In this document: positions 8,832 to 18,078 of the stretch, in pieces
Position numbering within the stretch: position 1 is the first letter of the stretch
How the letters are laid out: each line of letters opens with the position of its first letter
Origin: Ilyomonas limi
GTDB lineage: Bacteria > Bacteroidota > Bacteroidia > Chitinophagales > Chitinophagaceae
DNA: 64,000 nucleotides
Direction of reading: 5' to 3'
NCBI RefSeq assembly: GCF_005233845.1
Contig: NZ_SZQL01000018.1
Location: forward strand, 1 to 64,000
The notes under the pieces: generated by a model
Told to the model about the DNA's origin: nothing
The model's database searches: none
What the model saw: only the letters and a program-made list of their open reading frames with translations
Made by a program: the position numbers and the translations under genes

Positions 8832-9947
8832 TTACTCTTCCTCTTTATCATTAGCATTCTTTCTATTATTCCAGCCCGATGTATTTAAATCTATCATTTG
8901 CAATTGCGATGGATCTATCTTTACATATTTGATCTTCTGCCGGCGCCAGGTGTACACAATGTGTATCATACCATCTTTTGATTGTATTACCGAAGGATAA
9001 GAATACTGGCTGATGGGAGAATCTTCGAGCACCAGCGATGCATACCATTGTTTCCCATCTTTCGACAAAGCAATATTTAATGGTGTTCTGGCACCTTTGC
9101 CATTCTTTGCATCTGCAGGAGGTAATACATGATTGTACACGATTAATTGCCTGCCATCCTGTAAAGTTACTGCATCCGTTCCTGAGTTGTTATTTGGCAG
9201 TTCGGTGCAGGTTAAAGGTGTCCATGTTGTACCACCATCCTTGCTCCAGGACGATGCTACACATCTATTTTTTGTTCTGCATAATAACTGTAAACGACCA
9301 TCCTTATAAGTAAGTAAACTGGGCTGTATTGCCTGTATGGAAGAGTCTGTTTGTATAGGACCAATCATCTTCCATGTTTTACCTGCATCATGGGTGACCT
9401 CGAGATGCACATTCCAGCCTTCACCCTCCGTACTGGATGGACAAAAGAGCTGATTACCCACCATCACCGGTTTGTTTTTGATAGGTCCGAGATACCCTTC
9501 GGGTAATGCTTCTGCTGCACTCCAGGTGGCACCATTATCTTTAGAACGCTTCAGCCAGCCTTTCCATTTAGAAGGACTTCGACCCACTTTATAAAACAGC
9601 AATAAATCACCTTTAGGCATTTGGTACAAAACGGGGTTCCAGCAGGCATAGCGCAAGGTATCGTTGATAATGCCATCTGCCACCTGCACCGGCGTTTGCC
9701 ACTTATTATTTACCCGCCTGCTTACGTAAATACAAACATCGGGATTGCGTTCTTTGGTGCCACCAAACCAGGCGGCCACCAGCCCTTTTGGCGTCTCTGC
9801 TATAGTGGCTGCATGGCAGGATGGATATGGTGCGGTATCGTAAATAAATTCATCGGTAACAATGCCTTTCTGCCAGTCTGTTGATTGAGAGGAAGCTGAT
9901 GTTATTATAAATAAAAGAGCGGTTATTGCTATAAAATATTTAAGCAT
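8832..9947 (-). CDS. Secreted sialidase-like Asp-box beta-propeller (BNR_2 type)
   Basis: I start the protein at 9947 (MLKYFIAITALLF...ASSQ, a clean signal peptide). A longer frame to 10001 would overlap the DUF3826 gene, whereas 9947 leaves a 7-bp gap. Asp-box repeats are visible: SKDNGATW, THDAGKTW, SKDGGTTW and SKDGKQW, together with the N-terminal HAATIAETPKGLVAAWFGGT typical of BNR_2 proteins. The family is often auto-named exo-alpha-sialidase, but the FRIP motif of true sialidases is not evident and nothing here points to sialic acid. Close to the SSS symporter and the DHDPS-family aldolase, it could release a keto-sugar acid or another sugar from pectin. GH33 enzymes acting on RG-II Dha are a precedent for sialidase folds in pectin loci. 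Confidence 0.72.
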   Translation of the reverse strand: MLKYFIAITALLFIITSASSQSTDWQKGIVTDEFIYDTAPYPSCHAATIAETPKGLVAAWFGGTKERNPDVCIYVSRRVNNKWQTPVQVADGIINDTLRYACWNPVLYQMPKGDLLLFYKVGRSPSKWKGWLKRSKDNGATWSAAEALPEGYLGPIKNKPVMVGNQLFCPSSTEGEGWNVHLEVTHDAGKTWKMIGPIQTDSSIQAIQPSLLTYKDGRLQLLCRTKNRCVASSWSKDGGTTWTPLTCTELPNNNSGTDAVTLQDGRQLIVYNHVLPPADAKNGKGARTPLNIALSKDGKQWYASLVLEDSPISQYSYPSVIQSKDGMIHIVYTWRRQKIKYVKIDPSQLQMIDLNTSGWNNRKNANDKEEE

Positions 9948-9954
9948 AATTAAT

Positions 9955-10632
9955 TTATTGAGATGATTTAGCGGCGGCAGCTTTCTTTGCTTTTTGTGCA
10001 TTCACATACGCTTTAAACAACTCGTGCCAGTTGCGACCATTTGCATTCAAATATTGTTCGTTCTTCGTTTTATAAATTTCAAAGATGGCAGAGATCTGTT
10101 TCATGCTTTTATAATCCACTGCCTGCGCTCTGGCTTTCTCTAAGTTGCCTTGTATTACAGCCTCTTCCTGTGCTGTTAAATCAGGCACTATTGCCTTATA
10201 GCCGTTCATGGTGAAAGCTACTTTACCAATCGTGTATTTATCCAAAATAGCATTTACCTGCTCATCCGTTAAGTCTGTATGCAGCCCGTTCATTAAGTTT
10301 TCATGAATAGACTTCGGCATAGCAGAGTTAGCAATGATTTGCCTGTCGAGTTCGCTTAACGGATCACCCGTTCTTGGGTCAATGCCTGCGGGAACGGAGG
10401 TGTAAGGATGTGTATTATTCCATTCGCGAATTGCTTTTAGATGCGTGGCAATCACCGCTGTTACACGCTGCGTTTTAGCAGCATCATTCAAATTAAGAGT
10501 AGCAACCCATTCACCAGCCTTCTGCTCTATTTCCGTATTGGCCTTTGCTTCAGCATTTGCATCCTGTGCATATATGACTGTTGCTGAACTAACCAGCAGT
10601 AACAATAAAAAAGTTTTAAAATAATTTTTCAT
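9955..10632 (-). CDS. DUF3826 secreted protein, copy 1
   Basis: This protein has a signal peptide and unknown function. The best start is 10632 (MKNYFKTFLLLLLVSSATVIYAQ); the longer frame to 10674 adds 14 residues that are not signal-like. After cleavage it is mostly alpha-helical, with a conserved motif set recognisable as DUF3826: EKAGEWV-like start, an IREWNN segment, LTDEQVNAILDKYT and LEKARAQAVDY, then a lysine/alanine-rich tail. DUF3826 genes recur in Bacteroidota pectin loci, and a second copy lies at 28193-28855. A periplasmic accessory or enzyme role in rhamnogalacturonan use is plausible but unproven. It is followed 7 bp later by the propeller gene and preceded by a GH2 gene after a 163-bp gap. 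Confidence 0.75.
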   Translation of the reverse strand: MKNYFKTFLLLLLVSSATVIYAQDANAEAKANTEIEQKAGEWVATLNLNDAAKTQRVTAVIATHLKAIREWNNTHPYTSVPAGIDPRTGDPLSELDRQIIANSAMPKSIHENLMNGLHTDLTDEQVNAILDKYTIGKVAFTMNGYKAIVPDLTAQEEAVIQGNLEKARAQAVDYKSMKQISAIFEIYKTKNEQYLNANGRNWHELFKAYVNAQKAKKAAAAKSSQ

Positions 10633-10705
10633 AGGCTTTGTTTTAAAGATTTGATATAAATGGATTCCTCGCAATCATATTTATTGTTGCTTCTTATGGT
10701 CTATC

Positions 10706-10767
10706 GCCGGTTAACTTCCGGCTTTCATCACTTACAATTGAAAGATGATGCGAATATTATAAGTGAT
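10706..10767. other. Two hairpins between GH2 and DUF3826 genes
   Basis: The gap after the GH2 stop holds GCCGG/CCGGC arms at 10706-10710 and 10718-10722 around a 7-nt loop. A second inverted repeat, ATCACTTA/TAAGTGAT, lies at 10727-10734 and 10760-10767. No T-tract follows either one on the transcribed strand, so a standard intrinsic terminator is unlikely. They may be a processing or attenuation structure that sets relative expression of the genes on each side. Confidence 0.3.
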
Positions 10768-10795
10768 TTGCATAGTATGTACAGCTTCATAAATG

Positions 10796-13579
10796 TTATT
10801 CTCCCGAAAGGTTGAAGTACAACGTTACATTTTTCGAATAAGTACCATCGTTTCCATAATCGTAATACATATTCGGCTCGCCTGAAGGACCCATTTTTTC
10901 AGGCTTTTGAGACTTGGTACCAATAGGTGTTATGGCATGCATAAACGATATATCGCCATCAGGAAATGGAGGTGCCGTGTTGTAAGGTTTGGCTGCAAAC
11001 TTTGGCGTAAACAGGCGCAAAAAAATATCTTCGCTGGCACACACAATCGTAATGGGCTGTGCTGTAGTTATCAGCTTCATCCAATAAAAGTTGGAGTAAT
11101 AACCTTTAAATTCAGGATACACCCAATCTTCGCCGGTGGAGGTATTGTTGTATTGTTTATCCCATACATTTAGCGTAGTGCCTTTCATGCGATTTTTCCA
11201 TACACGATAAGGACCATTACCCAGGTATTCAACTGCTTTCACATTCGCTTCGGGATAATGAAAATTGATGCCGAGCAAAGGATATTCATACTGCGCCGGA
11301 AAATATTGCGCATCTAATTGTATCCATCCGGAGGGATAAATTGTCCACCTTAATTGCTGCCATAAACTTTTCTTTTTAAATGCAGCTTCCACCACAACAG
11401 CCGTATCGTTTTGATGATAAGTTACACTTTGCGGAAGTTCGCTACTTGAGGTGAGCTGCGGACCGTTAGTAAATGGAATAATGCCTTTTTCATTTTTAAC
11501 CTGCACCAGTTTTGCTGTATTGCGGCTGATATGAAATGTAATATTGTTCGCCGTAATAACATACAATGAATCCTGCTCTGTAACCTGTACTTTATTATTG
11601 CCATTTTTGTGTACTATTTCATTAGCAATATCTGCAGGTTGCTTCACAGGAAAACTCCATGTATAAATTTCTCTGCCATGCGGGTCGCTTGCTGTTACAT
11701 ACAACACATCATATTGCATAAAATCTTTCGGTAACTGCAATTGCAAGGTTCCTTTTTCTTCGGGTTTAATATCCGGTGCAGTAGCTTTTCCGGTAATTTC
11801 TTTTTTATTGGATGAGTCGTATGGTGTTGGTAATTTGGAAAACTTCCAGCTAAAACTGCACTGATTGATATTGGTAAAGAAATAACGGTTTTCTATCGTA
11901 AGTTTTCCATCAAATTGCGGTGTTATTTCCCTGTGTTCAACATACACCGGGCTCCATATCTCTTTGATGGTGTAATAACTTCCCTCTTTTTCGTGATAGG
12001 GTCCCACAATACCATCCGGCGCATGATCTTTATCATTATCAATCATGCTATCCCTGTCTGTCCGCACCACCCCCTCATCGGCAAACACCCATAAAAATCC
12101 GCCGGCAGATAGCGGATTATTCCACATCAGATTCCAGTAATCATCCAGTCCTGCACCATGACCGCCATCATATAAGCCGTGCAAAAACTCTGTTGGAAAA
12201 AATATCTCATGACCATGTGCATGTGTGCCATTGCCATAATCGTAATTAATGTAATGCTGGGTATCGGTATGCCTGAATATTGCCCAGGGATGAATTAACG
12301 GGCGATGCTGAATATCATATTCATCAAACAAATGATCGAGGTCGAAATTAAAACCACCTTCGTTACCATTATCCCAAATAACAATAGACGGATGATTTAC
12401 ATCGTGAGCAATCATTTCTTTTACCAGTTTACTGCCTGCTTCCGTATCATAGTTCTGGTGCCAGCCGGTCAGTTCATCCAGTACCATTAAGCCCAACGAA
12501 TCGCAGGCATCGAGGAAATGCGCATCCGGCGGATAATGACTCATACGCACCGCATTCATGTTCATATCTTTCATCATCTGCACATCGGCAATACTTAATG
12601 CTTTGCTGGTTGTTCTGCCGGAGGAAGGCCAGAAAGAATGATGACATACACCTTTGAACTTGATCTTTATGCCATTGAGATAGATGCCATCTCCTGGTCT
12701 TAATTCCACCGTTCTGAATCCAAATTTCTGTTCAACAGTATGAATAATATTATTGCCGCTTTTAAGGGTAAAAACGGCTTTGTATAAATTAGGAAATTCC
12801 GGTGTCCAGGTTTTTATATCATTAGCTTTTGCTTGTAGTGTAACAGTCGTATCATTGTCCTTTAGTGCAGCGTTGAATGTATTACCAACCTGCTTGCCAT
12901 CTGAAGTATATAAAGCGCACTCAACAGTATTTGCAGCTTTAATATCATCTAACTGAAGTTGCGCGTTAAAGGAGCCATCCGCCAAAGCATTCACTGCCAC
13001 ATGACTAATATTTTCCGCAGGTAAACACTCGAGAAACACAGGTCTGAAAATGCCGCCGAAGATCCAGAAATCACCATGCCGTTCTGCTTTGTTTACCGAT
13101 TCATTGGCTGAATGCTTAGATACAGTTACCTCCAGTAAGTTATCTTTTCCGTACTTCAACAGCTTACTGATATTGTATTTAAAACTATAAAAAGACCCCT
13201 GGTGTTTAGCACCTGCAGCTTTACCATTTATCTTTACTTCCGTATCTGTCATGCTGCCTTCAAAAACAATATTTACTTCTTTGCCTTTCCATGCAGCTGG
13301 CACATTAAAATGGTACTTGTATAAGCCCTGTTCTTTACCTCGCACAGAATCTTTATCAAGACCATAATTGTATTTGCCAAAGCCCTGTAATTCCCAGCAC
13401 GACGGCACAGCAATAGTGGTCCATTTGCCGGAGTTTCTTCCTGCGGTGCAATAGAACTGCCATTGCCTGGTATCATCTTTTCCGGTGCCTGATAAATATT
13501 GAATCTGTGTTTGCTGGGCATAAGTGTGTATGCAAACAAATAACGTAAAAACGATGAAAAATTTTTGGCTCAATTTCAT
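10796..13579 (-). CDS. GH2 glycoside hydrolase (beta-galactosidase/glucuronidase superfamily)
   Basis: A secreted 927-residue retaining GH2 enzyme. A signal peptide (1-21, HTYAQ) is followed by the sugar-binding jelly roll (about 35-185), an immunoglobulin-like domain (about 190-295) and the TIM barrel (about 295-580), with extra beta domains at the C-terminus. The acid/base is Glu407 in WDNGNEGG and the nucleophile is probably Glu464 in FFPTEFLHG. Conserved barrel residues include VRMSHYPPD. GH2 members in pectin loci include beta-galactosidases, beta-glucuronidases, beta-galacturonidases and alpha-L-arabinopyranosidases; the sequence alone does not decide between them. It is one of three intact GH2 genes in the window and differs clearly from the other two. 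A 113-bp leader separates it from the upstream (alpha/alpha)6 gene. Confidence 0.88.
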   Translation of the reverse strand: MKLSQKFFIVFTLFVCIHTYAQQTQIQYLSGTGKDDTRQWQFYCTAGRNSGKWTTIAVPSCWELQGFGKYNYGLDKDSVRGKEQGLYKYHFNVPAAWKGKEVNIVFEGSMTDTEVKINGKAAGAKHQGSFYSFKYNISKLLKYGKDNLLEVTVSKHSANESVNKAERHGDFWIFGGIFRPVFLECLPAENISHVAVNALADGSFNAQLQLDDIKAANTVECALYTSDGKQVGNTFNAALKDNDTTVTLQAKANDIKTWTPEFPNLYKAVFTLKSGNNIIHTVEQKFGFRTVELRPGDGIYLNGIKIKFKGVCHHSFWPSSGRTTSKALSIADVQMMKDMNMNAVRMSHYPPDAHFLDACDSLGLMVLDELTGWHQNYDTEAGSKLVKEMIAHDVNHPSIVIWDNGNEGGFNFDLDHLFDEYDIQHRPLIHPWAIFRHTDTQHYINYDYGNGTHAHGHEIFFPTEFLHGLYDGGHGAGLDDYWNLMWNNPLSAGGFLWVFADEGVVRTDRDSMIDNDKDHAPDGIVGPYHEKEGSYYTIKEIWSPVYVEHREITPQFDGKLTIENRYFFTNINQCSFSWKFSKLPTPYDSSNKKEITGKATAPDIKPEEKGTLQLQLPKDFMQYDVLYVTASDPHGREIYTWSFPVKQPADIANEIVHKNGNNKVQVTEQDSLYVITANNITFHISRNTAKLVQVKNEKGIIPFTNGPQLTSSSELPQSVTYHQNDTAVVVEAAFKKKSLWQQLRWTIYPSGWIQLDAQYFPAQYEYPLLGINFHYPEANVKAVEYLGNGPYRVWKNRMKGTTLNVWDKQYNNTSTGEDWVYPEFKGYYSNFYWMKLITTAQPITIVCASEDIFLRLFTPKFAAKPYNTAPPFPDGDISFMHAITPIGTKSQKPEKMGPSGEPNMYYDYGNDGTYSKNVTLYFNLSGE

Positions 13580-13658
13580 GTATTCAATTCCTGATTAAAA
13601 GACTTAAAACTTTAATGCTGATTTTAAATGTGTGATGTTATTTTAGGCAGCGGTGTAT

Positions 13659-13674
13659 GACACTTGTAAGTGTC
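13659..13674. promoter_or_regulatory. Perfect dyad upstream of the GH2 gene
   Basis: GACACTT-GT-AAGTGTC is a 7-bp perfect inverted repeat with a 2-bp centre, 80-95 bp upstream of the GH2 start at 13579 and just after the stop of the preceding gene. A site this compact is more like a dimeric regulator operator than a terminator. The regulator is unknown and chance cannot be excluded. Confidence 0.3.
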
Positions 13675-13692
13675 TGATACCTGTATTGCACA

Positions 13693-15246
13693 CTACATCT
13701 TTGCTTCCAACCTTTGCATATGCGCTGCAAAAGCCACTTTCTTACCATCCACCCAAACGCTCAAACCTTTACCACGGTTGTATTTTGTGCCATCTGCATC
13801 CCAGATAATAGTAACCGGCTTATTATGATACATCACTTTATCCAGGCAAAACCATTTCCATGTATTTTCTGGAATCAACGGGTTCACTTCAATAATATCA
13901 TCGGTACGTGGACGTAACCCTACCAGACCAGTTATAATTAAATCATTAAAAGTAGAATGGTTATAATAACGGCTTCGCTCTGCATCGCCTTTCAACCAGA
14001 AGCCTGTAGAGTCATCCAGGTACTCACCAATGTAAGGTCTGCCACGGTAATATTGCGATTCCACATAGGTTTCCAACAAATCAAAATAATCGGTTTTGTT
14101 AACCACGGTTTGATGATAGTTATTCATCAGGTTTGCCATTGCCGTCATGGTTTGCGAAGTAGCAAACGGCCAAACGGCGCCGTCCCATTCGCACTTACAG
14201 CAACCATGTGTTCTGAATGCTGAATCGCTACGCTCTACCGTGGCTATACCAAATGGTGCATTGAATTTTTTGTTATCCATCAATGCATTCCATGCCACAT
14301 TGTATTTTTCATCCGGCATGTTGAAATACCAGGGAATAAAACCCACCTCTTCCCGTACGTTGGCACTTTGCATATCCTTTTTAGCTGTTTCAAAGAAGCT
14401 ATCGGTACTGTTCCATAAATATTGATTAACCAATTGCTTTATAGTATCTGCTTTTGCATTGTATAAAGCAGCTTTATCCTTATTTCCTGCCAATGCCTCC
14501 ATCTTTGATAGCGCCATTGCATTACCATACATATAGCTGTTGATGGTGGGACGTGCATTCTGCTCGTGCCTGCCACCGCTGATGGTTTCTTCCATGCCGT
14601 CTTTTACATCGGTCTGCCAGAACAATCCATTGGGTAAACGCTTTTCGTTTTCCCATCTTGCGTAATCGGTTTCCAGGTCGGGCAGCATATCTGTCATAAA
14701 AGCACTATCCTTATTTACTTTGTACAAGTTGTACATGGCGTTCATTGTCCAACTGCTAAACGAATGCAGTTTGCTCATAGGCTTGCCATCCTTACCACGA
14801 TACCAAACATGAATGTCATCTTTTACATATTGCTGGTTGTGAAGCCAGCGTGCTTCGTAAATATGATGCCCCAATGCACAAGCTATCAGGTTGTATTTAT
14901 CAGCATAAGTACGTGGTACCAAAAACTCCGTAAACGCATAGCCCACCGGCGTTTTGATGATGTGCTTGCGGAATGTCCACCAACGGTAATAATAGATTTC
15001 TTCAAAGTTGTATTGCGGGCACTCAAAGAGGGGAATATTGGCTTTCATCCATTGCCACGATGAATCATTTGGGATAGCACCTTTGATATTTTCATCTTCC
15101 ATCGTATTGAAATAATCTACAAAATGCTGAAAGCTATCCGCCTGCAAAACACTTCTATTAGCATTAGCAGCAGTCATTCTCTGGGTGAATGCACAACTGC
15201 TGAACAGTATTATCAAACACAATCCTATCGTATAGCTTCTTATCAT
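13693..15246 (-). CDS. Lipoprotein (alpha/alpha)6 glycosidase, MGH1/GH63-like
   Basis: A 517-residue lipoprotein (LFSSCAF, cysteine near residue 18) with an (alpha/alpha)6 toroid of the MGH1/GH63/trehalase-like group. Features are WYRGKDGKP near 130, TDVKDGMEETISGG near 215 with candidate acidic catalytic residues, RPTINSYMYGNA, CEWDGAVWPFATSQT and a C-terminal YYNHSTFNDLIITGLVGLRP. Relatives in Bacteroidota pectin loci are mostly uncharacterised. It probably hydrolyses an alpha-linked unit of rhamnogalacturonan at the cell surface or in the periplasm. Its ATG shares one base with the stop of the upstream propeller gene (TAATG), so translation is likely coupled. The substrate is not determinable here. 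Confidence 0.72.
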   Translation of the reverse strand: MIRSYTIGLCLIILFSSCAFTQRMTAANANRSVLQADSFQHFVDYFNTMEDENIKGAIPNDSSWQWMKANIPLFECPQYNFEEIYYYRWWTFRKHIIKTPVGYAFTEFLVPRTYADKYNLIACALGHHIYEARWLHNQQYVKDDIHVWYRGKDGKPMSKLHSFSSWTMNAMYNLYKVNKDSAFMTDMLPDLETDYARWENEKRLPNGLFWQTDVKDGMEETISGGRHEQNARPTINSYMYGNAMALSKMEALAGNKDKAALYNAKADTIKQLVNQYLWNSTDSFFETAKKDMQSANVREEVGFIPWYFNMPDEKYNVAWNALMDNKKFNAPFGIATVERSDSAFRTHGCCKCEWDGAVWPFATSQTMTAMANLMNNYHQTVVNKTDYFDLLETYVESQYYRGRPYIGEYLDDSTGFWLKGDAERSRYYNHSTFNDLIITGLVGLRPRTDDIIEVNPLIPENTWKWFCLDKVMYHNKPVTIIWDADGTKYNRGKGLSVWVDGKKVAFAAHMQRLEAKM

Positions 15247-17099
15247 TAATCAACCTGTTTTTGTGTACAGAATTGGGTTATATAAAATACAGCAGGTGTA
15301 GCTTTTGCACCGGCATTGGGCAAATCAAAATCCTGATCAGTTGGGGTATCTGCATTGGGAAAGCGGTTGACAGCGCCGGTACGGAATGCGATACGTTCTA
15401 TTGCATGCAAAGGCTGAAAGAAAAGATTATTGCCAATACTTTTTCCATTCACCGAAATAGTGTAAAATCTTGTTGCAGCATTCAATTGTATATGAAAAGA
15501 ATAAGAAGAATCTGCTTTATAATTAAAGAGCTTTTTGTTGCGATAGCCCGACTTTACATAGCACTCACCGGTAGAATCAAATGCAATGCGGATACCCGGT
15601 AAGCCTCCCTTATCAACAAACTCCACCTCTAATAAACCCGCATTATTTTGTGCAGGAACAATAGTAAAGTCGGCAGTCATTCTAACAGCGGCAGGAATGA
15701 TTCTTTCTGCTTTTGCATAATCAAAAGGATCTTGATCCTGCAGCTTAATTGCCTGAACATTATCTTTTGTTTTTGCCATTGAAACAGGTGCCCATAAAGG
15801 ACTGTAAATATTCCATTTTTGTAAGGAAGCAAGATTGGTTACTGTATCAAAAACATCATGTGCATCAGTAGTTGCACCTGCGGTAACAGGTACAGGAAGA
15901 CTACTCACCCAAATGTCTTCTTTGTTCATGCTGTACGTCACCCACAAATTACCATCAGGTGGTGTACCGTTTCCTTCAATGATACCACGCACATATTGCG
16001 GACCATACGATTTGTAATTGCCTCCATACCGCATCTGTGTTATTTCACCATTCACCAGCAACAGATTTTTATAGTTCCATCCATCCTCACTAACAGAGAT
16101 AGCCAGGGGCCAGCGGAACTCCGAAGGGTTATACACGGTCGCATATTTGTTATCCGATGTTTTTTGTCCCCAGATCTTGGCATTTGCATTCACAAAAAAA
16201 GGCGCTCTGGTAGGATTATATTGCCACGATTTGCCTTCATTCGTACTTACCGATGTTAAAGCATACTTCCACAAGCCAACTACCTTTCCATTTGGCAGGT
16301 GGTAGTAATTAAAAGCTTTATATTCTTTCTGTAATGGAATCAACGGGTCATCCCTGTCAGCTTCTTCATTCCATTGCTGCATCATTAATGATGTTGCCAT
16401 TAACTCGCTACATGCCTTAATAAAACCCTTATCTTTTGACTTCATATAAAAAGGATAGTCGGTATTTTTTTCATTCCAGTTATGATTATAATGCAGGAAA
16501 TATATCGGACCATAACTGCCATCTTTATACACTTCTCTCACCACGCGACCAATGCCATTGCCATCATTTGGGTCATCATGCGCATCCAAACAAATACCAT
16601 AATACCCCAGCACCAGCAAACGGTTGTCTTTTGAAACATAAAAGCCCATGCGCTGATGCATAACGGCGTATAAATTCTTTGCAACATTTGGATTGCCCGG
16701 TTTTGTTGTTCCATCAGGAACTTTATACACCGGGAATATAACTTCCGGCTTTGACCACTTATAACCATCTTTAGAATGTAGCAATAAGGTATGACCGGGT
16801 GGTACGCTTTCGCCAACAGAATCACTTAAATATTCCACATAAAAAGTGTTGTTCCAATAGCAAAGCATCGGTGCATGATTATATGTCCAGCCAAAGCCTT
16901 CCGCTTCCTCCGGATGTTGCCTGTTGGCGCGAAATATTTGTATGTTATGTACACCAACAGCTGGCTGTAACATACCATGATGATAATCTACATTCACCAA
17001 CGTATTGCCGCAATACCGTATGGTATCCTGCGCAAAAACTTGCTGTGATATCATCAACAACAGAACTAATAGAATTATATGGCTCGTAATACATTTCAT
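15246..17099 (-). CDS. Secreted beta-propeller enzyme with C-terminal concanavalin-like domain
   Basis: A signal peptide (1-23, QQVFAQ) precedes a propeller of about 400 residues with Asp-box-like turns (SKDGYKWSKP, STNEGKSWQYN, SEDGWNY) and several His/Tyr-rich loops (NHAPMLCYWNN, YYGICLDAHDDPNDGNG). A second domain (about 435-610) has the look of a LamG/concanavalin sandwich (AGLLEVEFVDKGG, FYTISVNGKS). Enzymes of broadly this fold include sialidase-like hydrolases and the propeller families GH145 and PL27, which act on rhamnose-uronic acid linkages; I cannot place this one in a family with confidence. It lies between the SGNH esterase (6-bp gap) and the (alpha/alpha)6 glycosidase (1-bp overlap), forming a three-gene block that probably acts in sequence on one oligosaccharide. 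Confidence 0.65.
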   Translation of the reverse strand: MKCITSHIILLVLLLMISQQVFAQDTIRYCGNTLVNVDYHHGMLQPAVGVHNIQIFRANRQHPEEAEGFGWTYNHAPMLCYWNNTFYVEYLSDSVGESVPPGHTLLLHSKDGYKWSKPEVIFPVYKVPDGTTKPGNPNVAKNLYAVMHQRMGFYVSKDNRLLVLGYYGICLDAHDDPNDGNGIGRVVREVYKDGSYGPIYFLHYNHNWNEKNTDYPFYMKSKDKGFIKACSELMATSLMMQQWNEEADRDDPLIPLQKEYKAFNYYHLPNGKVVGLWKYALTSVSTNEGKSWQYNPTRAPFFVNANAKIWGQKTSDNKYATVYNPSEFRWPLAISVSEDGWNYKNLLLVNGEITQMRYGGNYKSYGPQYVRGIIEGNGTPPDGNLWVTYSMNKEDIWVSSLPVPVTAGATTDAHDVFDTVTNLASLQKWNIYSPLWAPVSMAKTKDNVQAIKLQDQDPFDYAKAERIIPAAVRMTADFTIVPAQNNAGLLEVEFVDKGGLPGIRIAFDSTGECYVKSGYRNKKLFNYKADSSYSFHIQLNAATRFYTISVNGKSIGNNLFFQPLHAIERIAFRTGAVNRFPNADTPTDQDFDLPNAGAKATPAVFYITQFCTQKQVD

Positions 17100-17105
17100 G
17101 ATGAC

Positions 17106-17867
17106 CTATCCTTTTACTGTTTGCATCCAAGCGTCTGCCATTAACTGAGTGCCGGCAACAGTTGGATGAACACCGTCAATCGTCCAGTAAGAGGCCGGTG
17201 CCGATTTCATTGCTTTTTCATAAATGGATTGATAAGGGATGAATACTGCATTGAACTCTGCTGCAATGTCTTTTGCTGCCTGCCGGTAGCCATCAAAAGC
17301 AGGGAACCATTTATCATCTACTGCTTTAACACCTTTTAATGCGTATGGTTCGCCGATAATGAGTTTAACATCGGGCAATGCAGTTAACGTGCGTTTCAGC
17401 AATGCTTTATAATCGTTGGTGTAGGTTTCCAAAGTGCCTTGGTATCCATTTACCAGTGTGTGCCAAAAGTCATTTACGCCAACCAAAATGCTTAATACCG
17501 TTGGTTTGATAGCAAGGCAATCTGCTTCCCATCTCTCAGCAAGCTGATATACTTTATTACCACTAATACCTTTATTGTAAATGCTCAAATTTTTGGAAGG
17601 ATATTTATACAACAATTCAGCCGCAGCCAAATGCGCATAACCACCACCTAATGCGGAAGCATCGTTGGCATCCATATCTGTTTTTTTTCTGCCCGCATCT
17701 GTAATAGAATCGCCCTGGAACAGTATTATATCGCTTGAATTTAATGTTATTTTAGGCAATTTTGCTGATGGAGCGGCTTTGAGTATAGCAGGCAGGCTTA
17801 CAGATGCAATGCCAGATAAAGCAGCACGTTGTAAAAATTGTCTTCTGTTATTTATCTGTTCTTTCAT
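17106..17867 (-). CDS. SGNH/GDSL esterase, rhamnogalacturonan acetylesterase-like, with Tat-type signal
   Basis: A 253-residue SGNH hydrolase. All four blocks are visible: GDSIT with nucleophile Ser54, the Gly block in NKGISGN (about 99-104), GVND with Asn132, and DGVHP with Asp231 and His234. The N-terminus NRRQFLQRAALSGIASVSLPA is a twin-arginine-like export signal, so the enzyme may be exported already folded, unlike the Sec-dependent neighbours. The family includes rhamnogalacturonan and other carbohydrate acetylesterases, and the pectic setting fits removal of O-acetyl groups so that lyases and glycosidases can proceed. It heads a tight three-gene block; the 211-bp gap upstream (17868-18078) separates it from the beta-helix gene and contains no feature I can support. 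Confidence 0.82.
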   Translation of the reverse strand: MKEQINNRRQFLQRAALSGIASVSLPAILKAAPSAKLPKITLNSSDIILFQGDSITDAGRKKTDMDANDASALGGGYAHLAAAELLYKYPSKNLSIYNKGISGNKVYQLAERWEADCLAIKPTVLSILVGVNDFWHTLVNGYQGTLETYTNDYKALLKRTLTALPDVKLIIGEPYALKGVKAVDDKWFPAFDGYRQAAKDIAAEFNAVFIPYQSIYEKAMKSAPASYWTIDGVHPTVAGTQLMADAWMQTVKG

Positions 17868-18078
17868 AGTTACGTTGTTTATTATTGCTGAACTTATTTT
17901 AATCTCTATTGCAGCTTTTTGATATCTTTTTTTGTGACAAGTACTATCGTTCCGTGTTTATGTCCTGTCGGAATGGATATTTCCTTTGTTGCCCCAAACA
18001 GACTTTAATGCGATTTATAAACCATTTAGTTCTGTTTATTCAATTACATAGCAAGATATGTTCTTGTTAATACCATGT

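Noticed and set aside
8832-9947. Naming the propeller, symporter and aldolase as a sialic-acid (nan) operon
   Set aside because: No sialic-acid-specific gene (NanE, NanK, sialate esterase) is present and the sialidase FRIP motif is not evident; the surrounding genes are pectic.
17973-17987. ATGGATATTTCC as a further copy of the 16-bp motif before the SGNH gene
   Set aside because: Matching needs two gaps; too weak to count as a site.
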